Source: Mesocentrotus franciscanus (taxonomy: Eukaryota > Echinodermata > Echinoidea > Camarodonta > Strongylocentrotidae). From it: a stretch of 64,000 nucleotides of DNA. Location: contig CP137675.1 in the NCBI GenBank assembly GCA_037976565.1, positions 21,540,446 to 21,604,445 of the forward strand, given 5' to 3'. Shown here piece by piece: positions 48,401 to 57,489 of this stretch (positions within the stretch are counted from its first letter, which is position 1; each line of letters begins with the position of its first letter). The notes below the pieces were generated by a model. The model saw nothing but the letters and a program-made list of their open reading frames with translations, did not search any database and had not been told where the DNA came from. The position numbers were made by a program, and so were the translations under genes.

Positions 48401-51400
48401 CAGAAGTGGTTACTGCATACAAAGATGTTTAGGTTTAATGAAGCGCATGCATGTAGCCGGTATTGGAATGATTGTATAAAGAAGGTATTAGAAAGGATAG
48501 AAGCTGGGGTGAGGCGGTGGTTGTGAGCGGAGGAGAAAGAGGTGCAACTTTATTTGTAGACATGTCTTTTCTACATAGGTTTTATTGTGTGTGTTATATG
48601 TTATGTAAATGTTTAATGTATTCTTCTTTTTTTTTCAATGGGGACAGTTTGTGGCAGCCTTTGATCTGGTTAGTTTTATATGGCTTGAATGTGGGCAACA
48701 ACCTTTCCATCTCTCATCCACCTATATTATATACTCAACACGCACATGATGAGTAACACTAAAATTTCCGTCTGCAATTTGATATCCTTAAATGTAAAAG
48801 GTATTCGGGAGAAAAATAAAAGAAGAAGCATTTTCAAATGTTGCAAAGAAAAAGGTGGGAATATTATTTTTACAGGAAACCTTTAGCACACAAGATATAG
48901 TTAATACTTGGAATTCGATGTGGGAAGGCGAATGTATATACAGCCACGGTACTAATCATGGTAAAGGGGTTATGATACTATTTGATAGTAGAGTAAATAT
49001 TAAGATACGACACACAGTTATCGATGAAAATGGCAGATACATTTTGCAGTTGGTTTTCTGCAGAATAAGGAGGTAATATTCGGAAATGTTTACTTCCCTG
49101 TTGGGAGCAAAGAGTTGGAACAATTGGAGTTTCTGGGCAAAGTTAGAAATATTTTGGAAAAAGATGAATTCAAAAATAAACCTCTCATTATTGGAGGATT
49201 TTAATATGGTTAGAGATGTACATTTAGATTACAGTGGACATAATGTTAATAAAAACAGTCTAAGCTTAGCTATGAATTTGAAAAGTTTTTAATTGACTAT
49301 AATGCCACAGACATATGGCGTGTCAAAAATAATTTAAAGAAACAATTTACATATCACCAACAGAATCCTAAAATGCATAGTAGATTGGACTACTGGGTTA
49401 TTTCGGAGAGCATAGAAGATATGGTATTTAGCTGCAAAATATTAACTTCAATTTCACCGGACCACTCAGCAGTAGAACTGATTATTAAACTACATTCTTC
49501 TACTAATCCTGTAATAAAAGCAGGATATTGGAAATTTAATAACAGTTTATGTAACGATGCAGATTATGTGAAAAGTATGAAAGAAGAAATAACACGGTTG
49601 AAACTCAATCTATCCAAAGAGATAATAGATAATAGAATATTATGGGATTATGTTAAAATGGAGATACGAAGTTTTACAAGAAAATACTGTAAGAAAAAGC
49701 CAAAGAAAGAAAGGATAAGATTGTTGGTTTGGAAAAAGAAATTTCAAAGTTAGAGGAAGAATTACAAATACCAGCGAAGGTGAATGACAATTCTTTGATT
49801 AACGATTTGGAAAAGAAAAGAAGGGAATTGAAAAGTCTTTACGGTTATATAAGTGAAGGGGTAAAAATCAGATCTCGAGCCCAATGGTTTGAAAGTGGAG
49901 AAAGAGAAACGGCATATTTTAAGCAACTAATAGATTTCAAAGAGAAAAAAGTGCTATTAAAGAATTACAAGTAGATGGAAATATAACTGATGATGAAAAA
50001 GATATCATACAAGAAATTAGAAGATTTTATTCTAAACTGTATGCTAAATCAGAAGAAGGATTATGCGAAAATATTAATTTTTTCCCAAAACCTTACCCAA
50101 ATTAACAGAAAATCAGAGGAAGCTATGTGAAGGAAAAATTAACCAGGGAGAGTGTATTGAAATCTTAAAAGAAATGCAGTTAAATAAATCCCCAGGAAAT
50201 GACGGATTAAATGTAGAATTTTATATTACATTCTGGCATGTAGTTGGTGACTTAGTTCTTAAGGCATTTAACGATACCATGAAATTCAAGGAATTGTCGC
50301 CTTCTCAAAAACAAGCAATCATAACGCTTATACATAAGGATGGTAAAGACCCCAAATTCATTAGTAATTATAGACCTATCTCCTTACTCAACGTAGACTA
50401 TAAGATTATTACCAAAATACTTTCTAAAAGAATAAAAAAAGCTTTGAATGAAATTGTGTCGGTCGATCAAGTAGGTTATTTAAAAGATAGAAACATCGGT
50501 GATGCAATCAGATTAATCAATGATATGATTTTTCATACTTCTTGTTTTAACAAACCAGGGTACCTATTGGCAATAGATTATGAAAAAGCTTTCGACTCGA
50601 TTTCACATAGTTTTCTTCAGAAAGTGCTCATTTCTTTCGGGTTTGGGCCAATGTTTTGTGAATGGGTTACAATTTTACTTACCAATGCTCAAAGTTGTGT
50701 TTTTAATGGGGTAAATCAACCGGATATTTTAAAGTTCAAAGGGTGTAAGACAAGGAGATCCGTTATCTCCATATTTATTTATTTTATGCATAGAATGCTT
50801 AACTCACTGCATTAGAAATGATAAGTTGGTAAAAGGTATTTGTTTTGGAGAAACAGAAATAAAGATGATCTTATATGCAGATGACATGTCAATTTTTGTA
50901 CGAGACATAAACTCGATTAATAGAATAGAGGTAATCATGGAAAATTTTAGGAAAATATCAGGACTAAAGATTAATGGAAATAAAACATTCATTTTACCCT
51001 TAGGATCTTCTGTTGGCTCTGCGAATGTGTATCCTTTTGGAAAGGAGGCACACATTTTAAAAATACTCGGTATATATTTTACATTAGATCCCAATGTGGC
51101 GGAAGAGATGAATTACAAAGAAATATTAAGCAAAATAAAGAAATTGTTAAATTGGTGGAAACAAAGAGATCTAACTTTGATAGGAAAAATTCATTTACTG
51201 AAAACATACGCATATTCAAAACTAATCTATGTAAGCTCTTTGACTCCAGTGCCTGAATGGGTTATAAAAGAAATTGATGAGATCTGTTTTAATTTTCTAT
51301 GGCGAGGTAAAGACAAAATTAAAAAAAGTACGATGTATTTTGATTACAAGCAAGGAGGATTAAAAATGCTCAACTTTCAACTTTTTGTGAAAGTACAAAA

Positions 51401-54400
51401 AGTGATGTGGATTAAAAGACTTGTAACAGGAAACCAGAGAGTTAAATGGAAAAATTATTTCAAATTTTTAATGAGACCTTTCGGAGGAAATCTTATTTTT
51501 TACTGTAACTATTTACCTAACAAGATCGATATACAATTACCAAAATACTATCGGGATTTAATAAACATTTGGTTAGATATGAATGATTTTATTAAAAAGA
51601 TACAACTCACAAAGGGAATGAAATTTTTTAAATAATAGGTTTATACACAATAGTGGAAAACATACTTCAATGAAAATCTTTTCTTAAAAATACTTATAGA
51701 TTGTACCATATTATAGATGGAAAAGGAACATTAAAGTCGGAAACTTATTTCAGATGTATGGGACTAGAGGAAGAGGAAATATCAATGCTTAAAGAAATCT
51801 ATGGTAATATACCTAAGGAATGGAAAATCGAATTAACAAAGAGGCAAATTTCATTTCATGATCTAAAAATAGAATTTATGTTCACAAAAAAAACATTCCA
51901 ATTTGAATCGGTTTGTTCGAAAAATCTGTACAGGGCATGCATACAAAAATGCAAGACGTCCCTGTCAGTTTTCAGAATTTACATTCATCATACAATCTGT
52001 CGGTTAAAGAAATTGAAAAGGTTTTTGTCCGACCAAGAATTAGTACTTTAGATAATAAACTAAGAGAATTTCAATTCAAATTGCTTTATAAAATTGTTTA
52101 TGTCAATCGTTATTTATACAGGTTTCAATTCATATTAAGTGATAAATGCTCATTTTGTGGAAAAGAAGAGGAAACATATAGGCACATATTTTTTGAATGC
52201 GAAATGGTGAGAAAATTATGGGATCAATGTAGTGATAGTTTGGATATTCCAATCCTTAAAGATATGAGCTGGAAGGAAGTTCACATTGGATTAGACGAAA
52301 TAACCGAAGATAGGCAAATGATTAATCACGTGGTTTTATTAATTAAATATTTGATATTTATTAGTAGGGGAAAAAGAAGCCTCCAAGTATTGAAGAAATA
52401 AGAGAGAAAATATTCAAAAGTAAACAGGAAGAAAGAAAGAGTGCTACTGAACGAAATACGTTGACGCTCCACTATAAAAATGGGAACATCTCAAGGTAAA
52501 CATGGATAATATGCAAGAAAATGCAAGGGATGAGGAAAGGGGGCTGCCCGGTTCACAGCTGTGTGTGATTGACCGGTCTCGACTGCCATAGACTGCCCAC
52601 GTCTTCTTGTATCGTTTTTTGTTTTGTTTTTTGTTTGTTTTGTTTGTTTGTTTGTTTGTTTTTTTTTTGTTGTTTGTTTTGTTTTCTGTGTTTGTTTTGT
52701 GTTTGTTGTTGTTGGTTTTGTTTTTAACGGGGGTAGGGGATATAACAAACTTTATTCATTCGATATAACTAAGTTGATTGTAGTCTGTATTTTGTTCCAA
52801 TATGTTATAAATTATAATATGTAATAGGGATACTAGTACTGCAGAACAAAATATAGAGGGGGTTATAACAATATTAATTCATTCAATATAATTGAGATTA
52901 CTGTATTTTGTACTCTGTAATTGGTTTCAATATGTTATATATTACAATTTGTATGAATTAATATTATTTATTGAGTGAATACAATAAAGAATATTACAAA
53001 ACAAAAAAAAAAAAAAATATATATACATCGGTGGCTTAGAAATTTCTTGACATCCCGTACACAGAGAGTGACTTGTGAAGGTAGTATGTCATCAACAAGC
53101 AAAGTCCTATCCGGGGTGCCCCAGGGTACAGTACTCGGGCCGTTACTGTTCCTGATGTACATCAATGACCTCCCAGACCTGCTGAAAAGCCAAACCAGAC
53201 TATTCGCAGATGACTGTTTGGTATACAAGGAAGTAGAGAACGAGACGCACACAGACTCCTTACAGGCGGATCTTACATCTTTGGAGTCGTGGCAAGATAG
53301 GTGGAACATGAAGTTCAACGCTTCCAAGTGTTCAGTGATGGTCATCTCGAATAAGAAAAAACCTCTGACAAGGGATTATACCTTCTGTGGACAAGAATTA
53401 CAACAAACAAGCTCTCATCCTTACCTTGAGTAGAAATAGACAGTAAACTGTCGTGGGCGAACCATGTTGACAACACAGCCATGAAAGCCAACCGCACGTT
53501 GGGATTCCTTAGGAGAAATCTATGGTTCTGCCCAAGGGATGTGAAAGCCCTCGCTTACAAGACCCTAGTAAGACCAGTATTAGAGTACGCAAGCTGTGCC
53601 TGGGATCCATATAGGGTAGGACAAATAAATAAACTCGACGCAGTCCAAAGGAGCGCCGCACGCTTCGTAACAGGAAACTACCAAAGGGACTGCAGTGTCA
53701 CACAAATGCAGACCTGCCTAGAATGGGAATCACTTGAACGTAGGACGGAAAAAAAGTCGTCTAGTTATGATGTACAAAATCAACAAGGGAAAGGTTGGCC
53801 TAAAGCAAGAGGACTACATACAAGTATCAACAGGGTCAAGGTTAAGAAGAAATCACCAATGCTCAATAGAAATCCCCTTTGCCAGAAAAGATGTCTACAA
53901 ATACTCCTTTTTCCCGAGAACTGGACGAGCGTGAAACGCCCTCGACCAGCAGTCTGTTCTAGCCCCATCTGTTGAGAACTTTAGAAACGCGCTCTAGCAT
54001 GTACCACCTGCCATACAAGTTAGCGACATGCGGGACACCGCCCTGCTGACTACAAATTCAGAAGGTTCAGAAGGTTCATGGTATCGAAATACAGGCTAAG
54101 TTCGATTACGGAGTATGTAGGTCAAAGGTCAAAGGTCATAGCTCATTGAATATGCGACAAAATACACATCTGGTTTCCGATCGATAACTTTAGTAATGTT
54201 TATCGGATTTTCTTAAAATTTGATATGAAGGTACATGGTATTAATATACAGGCTAAGTTCGATTTCGGAGTATGAAGGTCAAAGGTCAAATGTCATAGCT
54301 CATTAATTATGCGAAAAAATACACATCTGGTTTCCGATCGATAACTTTAGTAATGTTTGACGGATTTTCATCAAATTTGATATGAAGGTACATGGTATCA

Positions 54401-55163
54401 AAACACAGCCTAAGTTCGATTTCGGAGTATGTATGTCAAAGGTCATAGCTCATTAAATATGTGAATCTGGTTTCCGATCGATAACAGTACTTTAGTAATG
54501 TTTGACGGATTTTAATGAAATTTGATATGAAGGTACATGGTATCAAAACACAGCCTAAGTTTGTTTTTCGAGTATGTAGGTCAAAGGTCATAGCTCATTA
54601 AATATGCGAATCCGGTTTCAGTTCGATAACTTTAATGTTTGACGGATTTTAATCAAATTTGATATGAAGGTACATGGTATCAAAACACAGCCTAAGTTCG
54701 ATTTCAGAGTATGTAGGTCAAAGGTGAAAGGTCATAGTTCATTATATATGCAAAACACCTAATTATATATGTGAAAATGTGGTTAACTTCCTTGCCTAGT
54801 AATATAATAGTATAGTCTAATGGAGGTAACTTGTTCTGACGTATATAGGCCATTTGTACCCTGCGAGGGGATGCTACGCTTTGCGTTGACTTTTCTAGTT
54901 ATTATTACAATTATCAATGATTGTCCGTGTTTGGAAATAACACACTTTATAATTAACATTATAGTTTAGTATTATGATTGATAAACGCTACCTATGTCAT
55001 AACATATAATTAAATGTATCACACATATTTTCAGGTTCAGATTTCATGAAGGATGACGGTGTATACTCGGGATACTTCCTAAACTTCGATGCCGATGGTA
55101 GATATAGTGTCACGGTAAACGCTCTTGGTACATCTGCTTCATATATTAGTCGCACGAACAGAA
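30292..55163 (+). CDS. CLCA-family gene B, exons 1-10 (3' end not in window)
   Basis: Ten recognised exons, about 2,134 coding bases (~711 codons), all open, with canonical AG/GT borders and phases matching gene A exon for exon. Order: signal peptide, CLCA N-terminal domain, a degenerate metalloprotease site (RYWAR instead of HEXXH), a Cys-rich segment, a VWA domain with intact DISGS, CIGCG and LLSDGEE MIDAS elements, and the beta-rich region ending at KDDGVYSGYF. The FN3, stalk and membrane exons expected next were not found between 55164 and 64000. They may lie beyond the window, or the gene may be truncated. Intron 9 is 12 kb and packed with a minisatellite and nested LINEs; intron 2 carries a hAT-like insertion. 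It is divergently oriented to gene A (start codons 4.9 kb apart), so the two may share regulation. Family is confident; function as a channel modulator is only family-level inference. Confidence 0.88.
30578..30707 (-). repeat. tRNA-like SINE fragment in gene B intron 1
   Basis: On the minus strand it reads GGCGTGATGGCTCAGTGGT (tRNA 5' end and A box) and then GTCTCGAAACCAATTCG. It continues into body-like GCACTAGTGCCC sequence. Not a complete tRNA. Confidence 0.5.
31012..31282 (+). CDS. Gene B exon 2: CLCA N-terminal domain
   Basis: 271 nt. DMFLMGSPLLFNATEFR, ILILVPRSWTRLSS (family I-L-x-P-x-x-W motif), then LDCGLEGHHLEMTSGYL. Five residues shorter than gene A at the end, so the loop before the protease-like helix is reduced. 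GTAAGT donor, phase 1. Confidence 0.87.
31795..32400. repeat. Interspersed repeat, copy 1, in gene B intron 2
   Basis: Shares several blocks with 33240-33530 and 34512-34665: GAACCAGCAGT/GAATCAGCAGTAGTCGC, CCTTTCTCAACCAAATATCGC, AGTCTGAGAA, TTTTCGATGCAGC and the closing GTGACTTAGGC/GCCTAAGTCACAT. An unclassified repeat with no coding sequence. Confidence 0.55.
33240..34670. repeat. Interspersed repeat, copy 2, split by a hAT-like insertion
   Basis: Same blocks as the copy at 31795-32400, in the same order, but interrupted between GATGCAGC (33523-33530) and its duplicate (34512-34519) by a 981-bp insertion. Continues with AGCCGACCAAAAT to ATGTGACTTAGGC. Confidence 0.6.
33531..34511. mobile_element. 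hAT-like non-autonomous element, 981 bp
   Basis: Begins CAGTGGCGTAGCG and ends ATACGCCTTTG (inverted CAAAGGCGTA). Flanked by a perfect 8-bp duplication GATGCAGC. Contains poly-G and poly-C near the ends and no intact transposase. It lies in gene B intron 2. Confidence 0.85.
34755..35035 (+). CDS. Gene B exon 3: degenerate zinc-protease site and Cys-rich segment
   Basis: 281 nt. NMDIVRYWARLRWSLMPEDY aligns with the family HEWAHLRWGVFDEY: both His, the catalytic Glu and the Asp ligand are replaced (R, R, Y, P). Seven Cys follow (CQATKC, KKC, FCTYDKDC and others), then SSLMFGSHCVES. GTACGT donor, phase 0. Confidence 0.88.
35522..35767 (+). CDS. Gene B exon 4: IVEFC motif and start of VWA domain
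   Basis: 246 nt. Begins IVEFCNSNPSDKH, then EAPNLQNQKC...SAWDVL (strong CLCA signature), and ends RRVVLVLDISGSMN with an intact MIDAS DxSxS. GTGAGT donor, phase 0. Confidence 0.9.
36065..36295 (+). CDS. Gene B exon 5: VWA domain
   Basis: 231 nt. NRLTKLIQAATIFIMDLVPA, GSEVGIVTFHS, and TSGSTCIGCGIEKAIN carrying the Thr-containing MIDAS loop. GTAAAT donor. Confidence 0.88.
37707..37997 (+). CDS. Gene B exon 6: VWA domain, C-terminal part
   Basis: 291 nt. ILGVKSNGSYIFLLSDGEEN, then AGVVIDTLAIAQDAD, QMEDLADMTGGRSFFCHD and TIVERP. GTAAGT donor, phase 0. Typical CLCA sequence. Confidence 0.9.
38240..38470 (+). CDS. Gene B exon 7: beta-rich region
   Basis: 231 nt. VKITDVKVPPRPG, TMIAVTWLDF, VIVEGPDGEFIDE and IITIRIPVAS. 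Same length and phase as gene A exon 7. TTCTTAG acceptor, GTAAGA donor. Confidence 0.86.
39308..39753. mobile_element. Inverted-repeat element in gene B intron 7
   Basis: Termini CAGGGCCGGTATTCAATTC and GAATTGAATACGGGCCCTG are inverted copies, with subterminal AATACTTAGC / AAGTACTT repeats (TAAGT-rich interior). About 445 bp, non-coding. Confidence 0.8.
39757..40122 (+). repeat. 18-bp minisatellite
   Basis: About 20 degenerate copies of GCAGCAGGTTACACTTTA in gene B intron 7. The 18-bp unit keeps a frame open (AAGYTL repeats), which explains the apparent 134-codon ORF. Not considered coding because it begins inside a mobile element and has no signal or partner. Confidence 0.9.
40679..41040. 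mobile_element. Diverged palindromic element in gene B intron 7
   Basis: Arms at about 40679-40835 (GCCCCTCTAAAGTGTTGGGA to ATATGTTTGAAGACGAATA) and about 40886-41040 are inverted copies at roughly three-quarters identity by eye. The centre reads TTGGGGTTTTGTGTTGTACG. A further outer copy of the CTCCCAAAACTTTAGAGGGG block is at about 40480. Confidence 0.65.
41729..41857 (+). CDS. Gene B exon 8: beta-rich region (AGNWDIT)
   Basis: 129 nt. AGNWDITMLHNEV, TVTTKPRQTGDE, VHVVLSAR. Counterpart of gene A exon 8 (PGRWNVT). GTTAGT donor, phase 0. Confidence 0.85.
42877..43027 (+). CDS. Gene B exon 9: beta-rich region
   Basis: 151 nt. NVDFTADPKLGIFALVQRGH to ITTQIPLYDKGTG. Phase 1 end with GTAGAT donor, 22 bp before the minisatellite array begins. 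Confidence 0.85.
43050..45190 (+). repeat. 2.1-kb minisatellite array (16-bp unit) with internal segmental duplication
   Basis: Degenerate copies of about CCCACAAGACAGACAG run from just after exon 9 to 45190. Within it, about 43358-43996 recurs at about 44307-44945, apparently without change, at an offset of 949 bp. Because the unit lacks stops in most frames, long open frames appear on both strands (for example 43067-44026). These are artefacts of composition. Confidence 0.92.
45195..45270. repeat. ATC microsatellite
   Basis: (ATC)n with ATT interruptions between the minisatellite and the next repeat. Confidence 0.85.
45271..45484. repeat. Repeat fragment with a near-perfect palindrome
   Basis: Begins CCCCTCGCCGACGAAGTCGG. 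From about 45343 to 45484, CCGTTCGTAACAAAGTTGG...TGATATGAAGGTAC is followed immediately by its inverted copy, centred on GGTACC at 45418-45423. Shares GTTTCCGATCGATAACTT and TTTGATATGAAGGTAC with the tandem repeats at 54080-54770. Confidence 0.8.
46173..47168 (+). pseudogene. CR1-like ORF: 2A-like peptide, two PHD fingers, start of endonuclease
   Basis: 331 codons. Residues 93-100 are DVSLNPGP (46449-46472), preceded by a hydrophobic stretch (GFCLILILSG): a 2A-type ribosome-skipping motif with Ser where Glu is usual. Two C4HC3 PHD-like fingers follow (about residues 110-160, CEACKTLV...WYCPVC; about 164-215, CGMCEELV...WVCPMC), then a basic region and the endonuclease opening LRIMMVNFQSIRNK and VETWLSED. 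The frame is lost near 47150. Confidence 0.83.
47160..47469 (+). pseudogene. CR1-like endonuclease fragment
   Basis: Continues the endonuclease in another frame (GIHGGILVACKK, LLIGTAYKPRHDD, ILLAGDFNHPNI). GDFN is the conserved endonuclease metal-site block. It stops just after, and the rest of the endonuclease is deleted. Confidence 0.8.
47457..48206 (+). pseudogene. CR1-like reverse-transcriptase N-terminal half
   Basis: FWSYVKRMGKSEGGV, KAPGPDQIPPWFL, ANICAIFKKGDKA and YRPVSLT are RT fingers motifs. A frameshift near 47975 leads to TQHGFRAKRSTETQL and LDFAKAFDKVPH (palm motif A). The reading stops at the nested insertion after YYGIRHHI. Confidence 0.82.
48748..49530 (+). pseudogene. L1/Tx1-like endonuclease
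   Basis: Motifs in order across several frames: ISLNVKGIREKNKRR (start), LQETF (catalytic Glu block), YSHGTNHGKGVMILF, then EDFNMVRDV (GGDFN equivalent), SRLDYWVISESI and SPDHSAVEL (SDH block). At least three frame changes (near 48880, 49065 and 49195-49290), so inactive. Confidence 0.78.
49560..50170 (+). pseudogene. L1/Tx1-like endonuclease-RT linker
   Basis: Lys/Glu-rich, with SRAQWFESGERETAYFKQL, a block found between the endonuclease and RT in L1-type LINEs. Frame changes near 49750 and 49970. Confidence 0.7.
50174..51635 (+). pseudogene. L1/Tx1-like reverse transcriptase
   Basis: NKSPGNDGLNVEFY, ITLIHKDGKDP, NYRPISLLNVDYKI, then LAIDYEKAFDSI (palm motif A). One extra base near 50745 puts the RQGDPLSPYLF motif out of frame. 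The second frame has ILYADDMSIFV (YADD catalytic motif) and later WRGKDKIKKS. One frameshift only, so this is a fairly young copy. Confidence 0.85.
51640..52401 (+). pseudogene. L1/Tx1-like C-terminal domain with Cys/His motif
   Basis: Contains REFQFKLLYKIVYVNRYL and CSFCGKEEETYRHIFFEC, the CX2C...HX4C motif at the C-terminus of Tx1/L1-group LINEs. A frame change near 51930 separates it from the RT. Confidence 0.78.
52605..53020 (+). repeat. T/G-rich simple sequence, ~120-bp duplication and A-tail
   Basis: (TTTG)n at 52615-52730; then two diverged copies of a unit containing ATATAAC...TTCATTC and CAATATGTTATA (about 52738-52830 and 52858-52960); then the poly-A/TA run. This is the 3' region of the L1/Tx1-like element. 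Confidence 0.65.
53021..53985 (+). pseudogene. CR1-like reverse-transcriptase C-terminal half
   Basis: HRWLRNFLTSRTQRV, LSGVPQGTVLGPLLF, LFADDCLVYKEV (FADD catalytic motif), WNMKFNASKCSVM, then in another frame NRTLGFLRRNL, YASCAWDP and ARFVTG. YSFFPRT and a following NAL are the CR1 C-terminus. It is the direct continuation of the RT interrupted at 48206. Frameshifts near 53430 and 53740. Confidence 0.83.
54080..54770. repeat. Tandem array of about five ~140-bp units
   Basis: Each unit contains CATGGTAT, TAAGTTCGATTTCGGAGTAT, GGTCAAAGGTCATAGCTCAT, GGTTTCCGATCGATAAC and TTTGATATGAAGGTA. Blocks are shared with 45271-45484, so the CR1-like LINE appears to sit inside or beside an older repeat of this family, which seems to close with GCGAGGGGATGCTACGCTTT near 54865. 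Confidence 0.8.
55035..55163 (+). CDS. Gene B exon 10: KDDGVYSGYF block
   Basis: 129 nt, the same length as gene A exon 10. GSDFMKDDGVYSGYFLNF and DGRYSVTVNALG are the CLCA DDGxYS/DGRYxV signature. The AG acceptor follows TATTTTC; donor GTAAGT, phase 1. It joins exon 9 in phase across a 12-kb intron. Confidence 0.87.
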
Positions 55164-56755
55164 GTAAGTAGCACACTTTTGGATTTAATGGGGATGGGCA
55201 CAACTGGCTCGTGCCCTTTTTAACCCAATCTGCTGTTCATTTCGTCCACAGTTTTTCTTCTTCAGTATTGTGTCACCCAGCGGTGTCAATTTTTATCCGT
55301 GGTTGGGGGATGATAGGTGCCAAAATATTTTCGGCAATGGATCAAAGCAACCCAGAAGCGTGTGGCAGGTTGCACTCCCTCCCTTCCAAGTTATTAACTT
55401 TTTCAAGTCACCCTCAATAAAGATAACATTTCAGAGAATATAAGAGTGGTAATAAAATTAATAACATGCTAAATGTTAGTCCTGACTCTTGCCTGCAGTG
55501 TAGGCCTACCAGACTGATATCATCTATTTTTAAACGAAATTTAGACATTACCAAAAAAAATCCAATGGTGAGGGATATCAACTTGTGAAAGTATTATGTT
55601 ACCAGTGGGCAAATGCATTAATAAGCAACCAGGAAAGGTTCATGTAGACAGAAAATTCTTTATTTCCTGGTGATAGAAACATACATTTTATGAATATTGA
55701 TGTCTCCAAACAACATTCATCGTGAAAACCCATTCCAATATTCTGTGTAAGGAGATCTCAAAAACATAGTTCTCATTAGTAAATGAAAAACATATTGCTT
55801 TTGGTTCTTCATTTGACTCTCTTCCTTCTTTAATTAAACCAACTGAATCCTCTCTGCGGGAAACTCAATTCAATGAAACAGAATATCACTGATGCAAAAT
55901 TTGGTTCTCAAAATGACAGAAAATTTCCACTCCTGATCTCATACAAACTGTCTGTTTCTTAAAAACATAATATAAAACTTACGTTCCAACTACCAAACAA
56001 CAAACTTCCATTATCTCCTTCTTCACCCAGATATACTTATCATACCAGATACGCTCTAAAATATAAGCATAATATTCCCCTAAGGCCCTGACCAGAGCAC
56101 TATTTTTTTTCTTCAAAAACTATAACCAGTCTTAGAAGGTGCATTATTATTGGGAGGGTGTTATTAACCAAACTTCAAACTTAATACAATCTAACCTTCA
56201 ACTTAACTATCTTATGCCTGTTACGTTTGAATACAATACATAGGCCTACGTCAGCTTTTCAATAAAACAAAAATAACTTGTGACATAATAATCTTTCTCC
56301 AAAATATCGAACTGGAGTATTCTGCATTGCTTGTTTATGTACATACAAAGAGCTTATTTTCAAGAGGCACTAGATCCATGTGTGTAACTTAAGAAAGAAC
56401 TCTTTGTTTACCCGATTTTGTTCAGGTGTTTATGGAACATTGTTATTAAAGCATGCATGTGTTCATAATTATTCTCTTGTAATTTAGGTTAATAATTTTA
56501 TTCAAGGTAAATAGAGGAAAATGTATATCATTATCTCCATTTGCTATTAAAATATTTTGCTCCTTTCGGAAAATAGCTCTTCAAACCTCATATCTACCAT
56601 CACCCATGCCTAAGCTTTTTAGGGAGGGGGTCCCGTAAAGTAATGTTGACATTGTAAGAAATAAACATGAGCAATAATTCATTGTAGGTTACTTTAAAGT
56701 CAACCTCTTTTTTCATCGCCCATTCACATCAGTTCCCTGAAGGAAATGCTGGAAT
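55164..56755. other. Downstream of gene B exon 10, nothing recognised
   Basis: If gene B continues, this is intron 10. No FN3-like (TLSW) or CLCA linker sequence was found on the plus strand. AT-rich, with no obvious repeats. Confidence 0.45.
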
Positions 56756-57489
56756 TTACATTCACAGCAACAAAATTAAACGGAATGCGTTTTTGCGGGT
56801 ACTTGAGGTTTAATAGAGGATGGAATCTTGTTACCCTGAATATCAACATCATGACAATATCAACATCATGACAATAGCAACAACTACGACACAAACTTTC
56901 CCAACTGAATATAGGATACTTTTACTTGAAATGTTACACTGCTCCAATCCACCCCGGGGAAGGACCCGGGTATTACTTTCGAATCGTTTAATCAATTTAT
57001 ACAAGTATCTGCACCTAAAAACAACCCAAAGTACTCTCTGCATAGGGGCCACCAACAGACGAGAACTTGTGTACACCCCCCCACAGCCCGTAAAAAGGCG
57101 ACAATGTTCCCTGCATTAAACAGGCGAACAGAGTTTACCTTCTAATTTGAACTGTGAGACAGGATGTACGTAAACACCCCACTGCATCAAAGAAGGCAAA
57201 CAGTTCCACTGCATAAAACAGGCGAACAGATGCCCACTTTACAGGCGGGTACATGTTATAAATAAACGACAGGACGGAATGCCTGTTATCATCAGGGCCC
57301 CAACCGGAAACCAATAAATATTGAGCTCTGCAAGATACAATGGCCAACTAAAATAATCCAATTCATATTCTCAAAAACACAACCCTCCCATGAGGTATTT
57401 TGGAGCAGTGTGTAATACACATAATAACCTTTATATGTATATATCAACATATATACGCATACACATATATATATGCGAAGAGGCAAAAA
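56756..57489. repeat. Long direct repeat, copy 1
   Basis: About 734 bp, from TTACATTCACAGCAAC to GCGAAGAGGCAAAAA, repeated in the same orientation at 58287-59006 with few substitutions. This copy has an extra 17-bp internal duplication (ATATCAACATCATGACA). LTR-like spacing (797 bp between copies), but no clear TG...CA ends or primer-binding site. Confidence 0.88.

Larger units (their letters stand above)
48207..53020 (+). mobile_element. L1/Tx1-like LINE inserted in the CR1-like LINE
   Basis: About 4.8 kb ending in an A-rich tail (53004-53017). Flanked by ATATAC at 48201-48206 and 53021-53026, a likely 6-bp target duplication (the right copy is in a TATA run, so its limits are soft). The GC-rich 5' region (48207-48375) has two GGGTTTGGGCTCGGACC repeats. 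A single ORF2-like region (48748-52401) is broken by frameshifts. Same strand as gene B. Confidence 0.8.
45490..54082 (+). mobile_element. CR1-like LINE, split by a nested LINE
   Basis: The 5' part is 45490-48206: leader with a 36-bp tandem duplication at 46086-46153, ORF1-like product with 2A-like and two PHD-finger motifs, the start of the endonuclease, and RT fragments. The 3' part is 53021-54082: RT second half and C-terminus. The RT reading joins across 48206/53021 at a point where the protein alignment is continuous. The copy is dead: frameshifts near 47150 and 47975, and a large deletion near 47460. The 3' end has short repeats (TTCAGAAGG twice), as CR1/L2-type LINEs often do. Confidence 0.82.
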
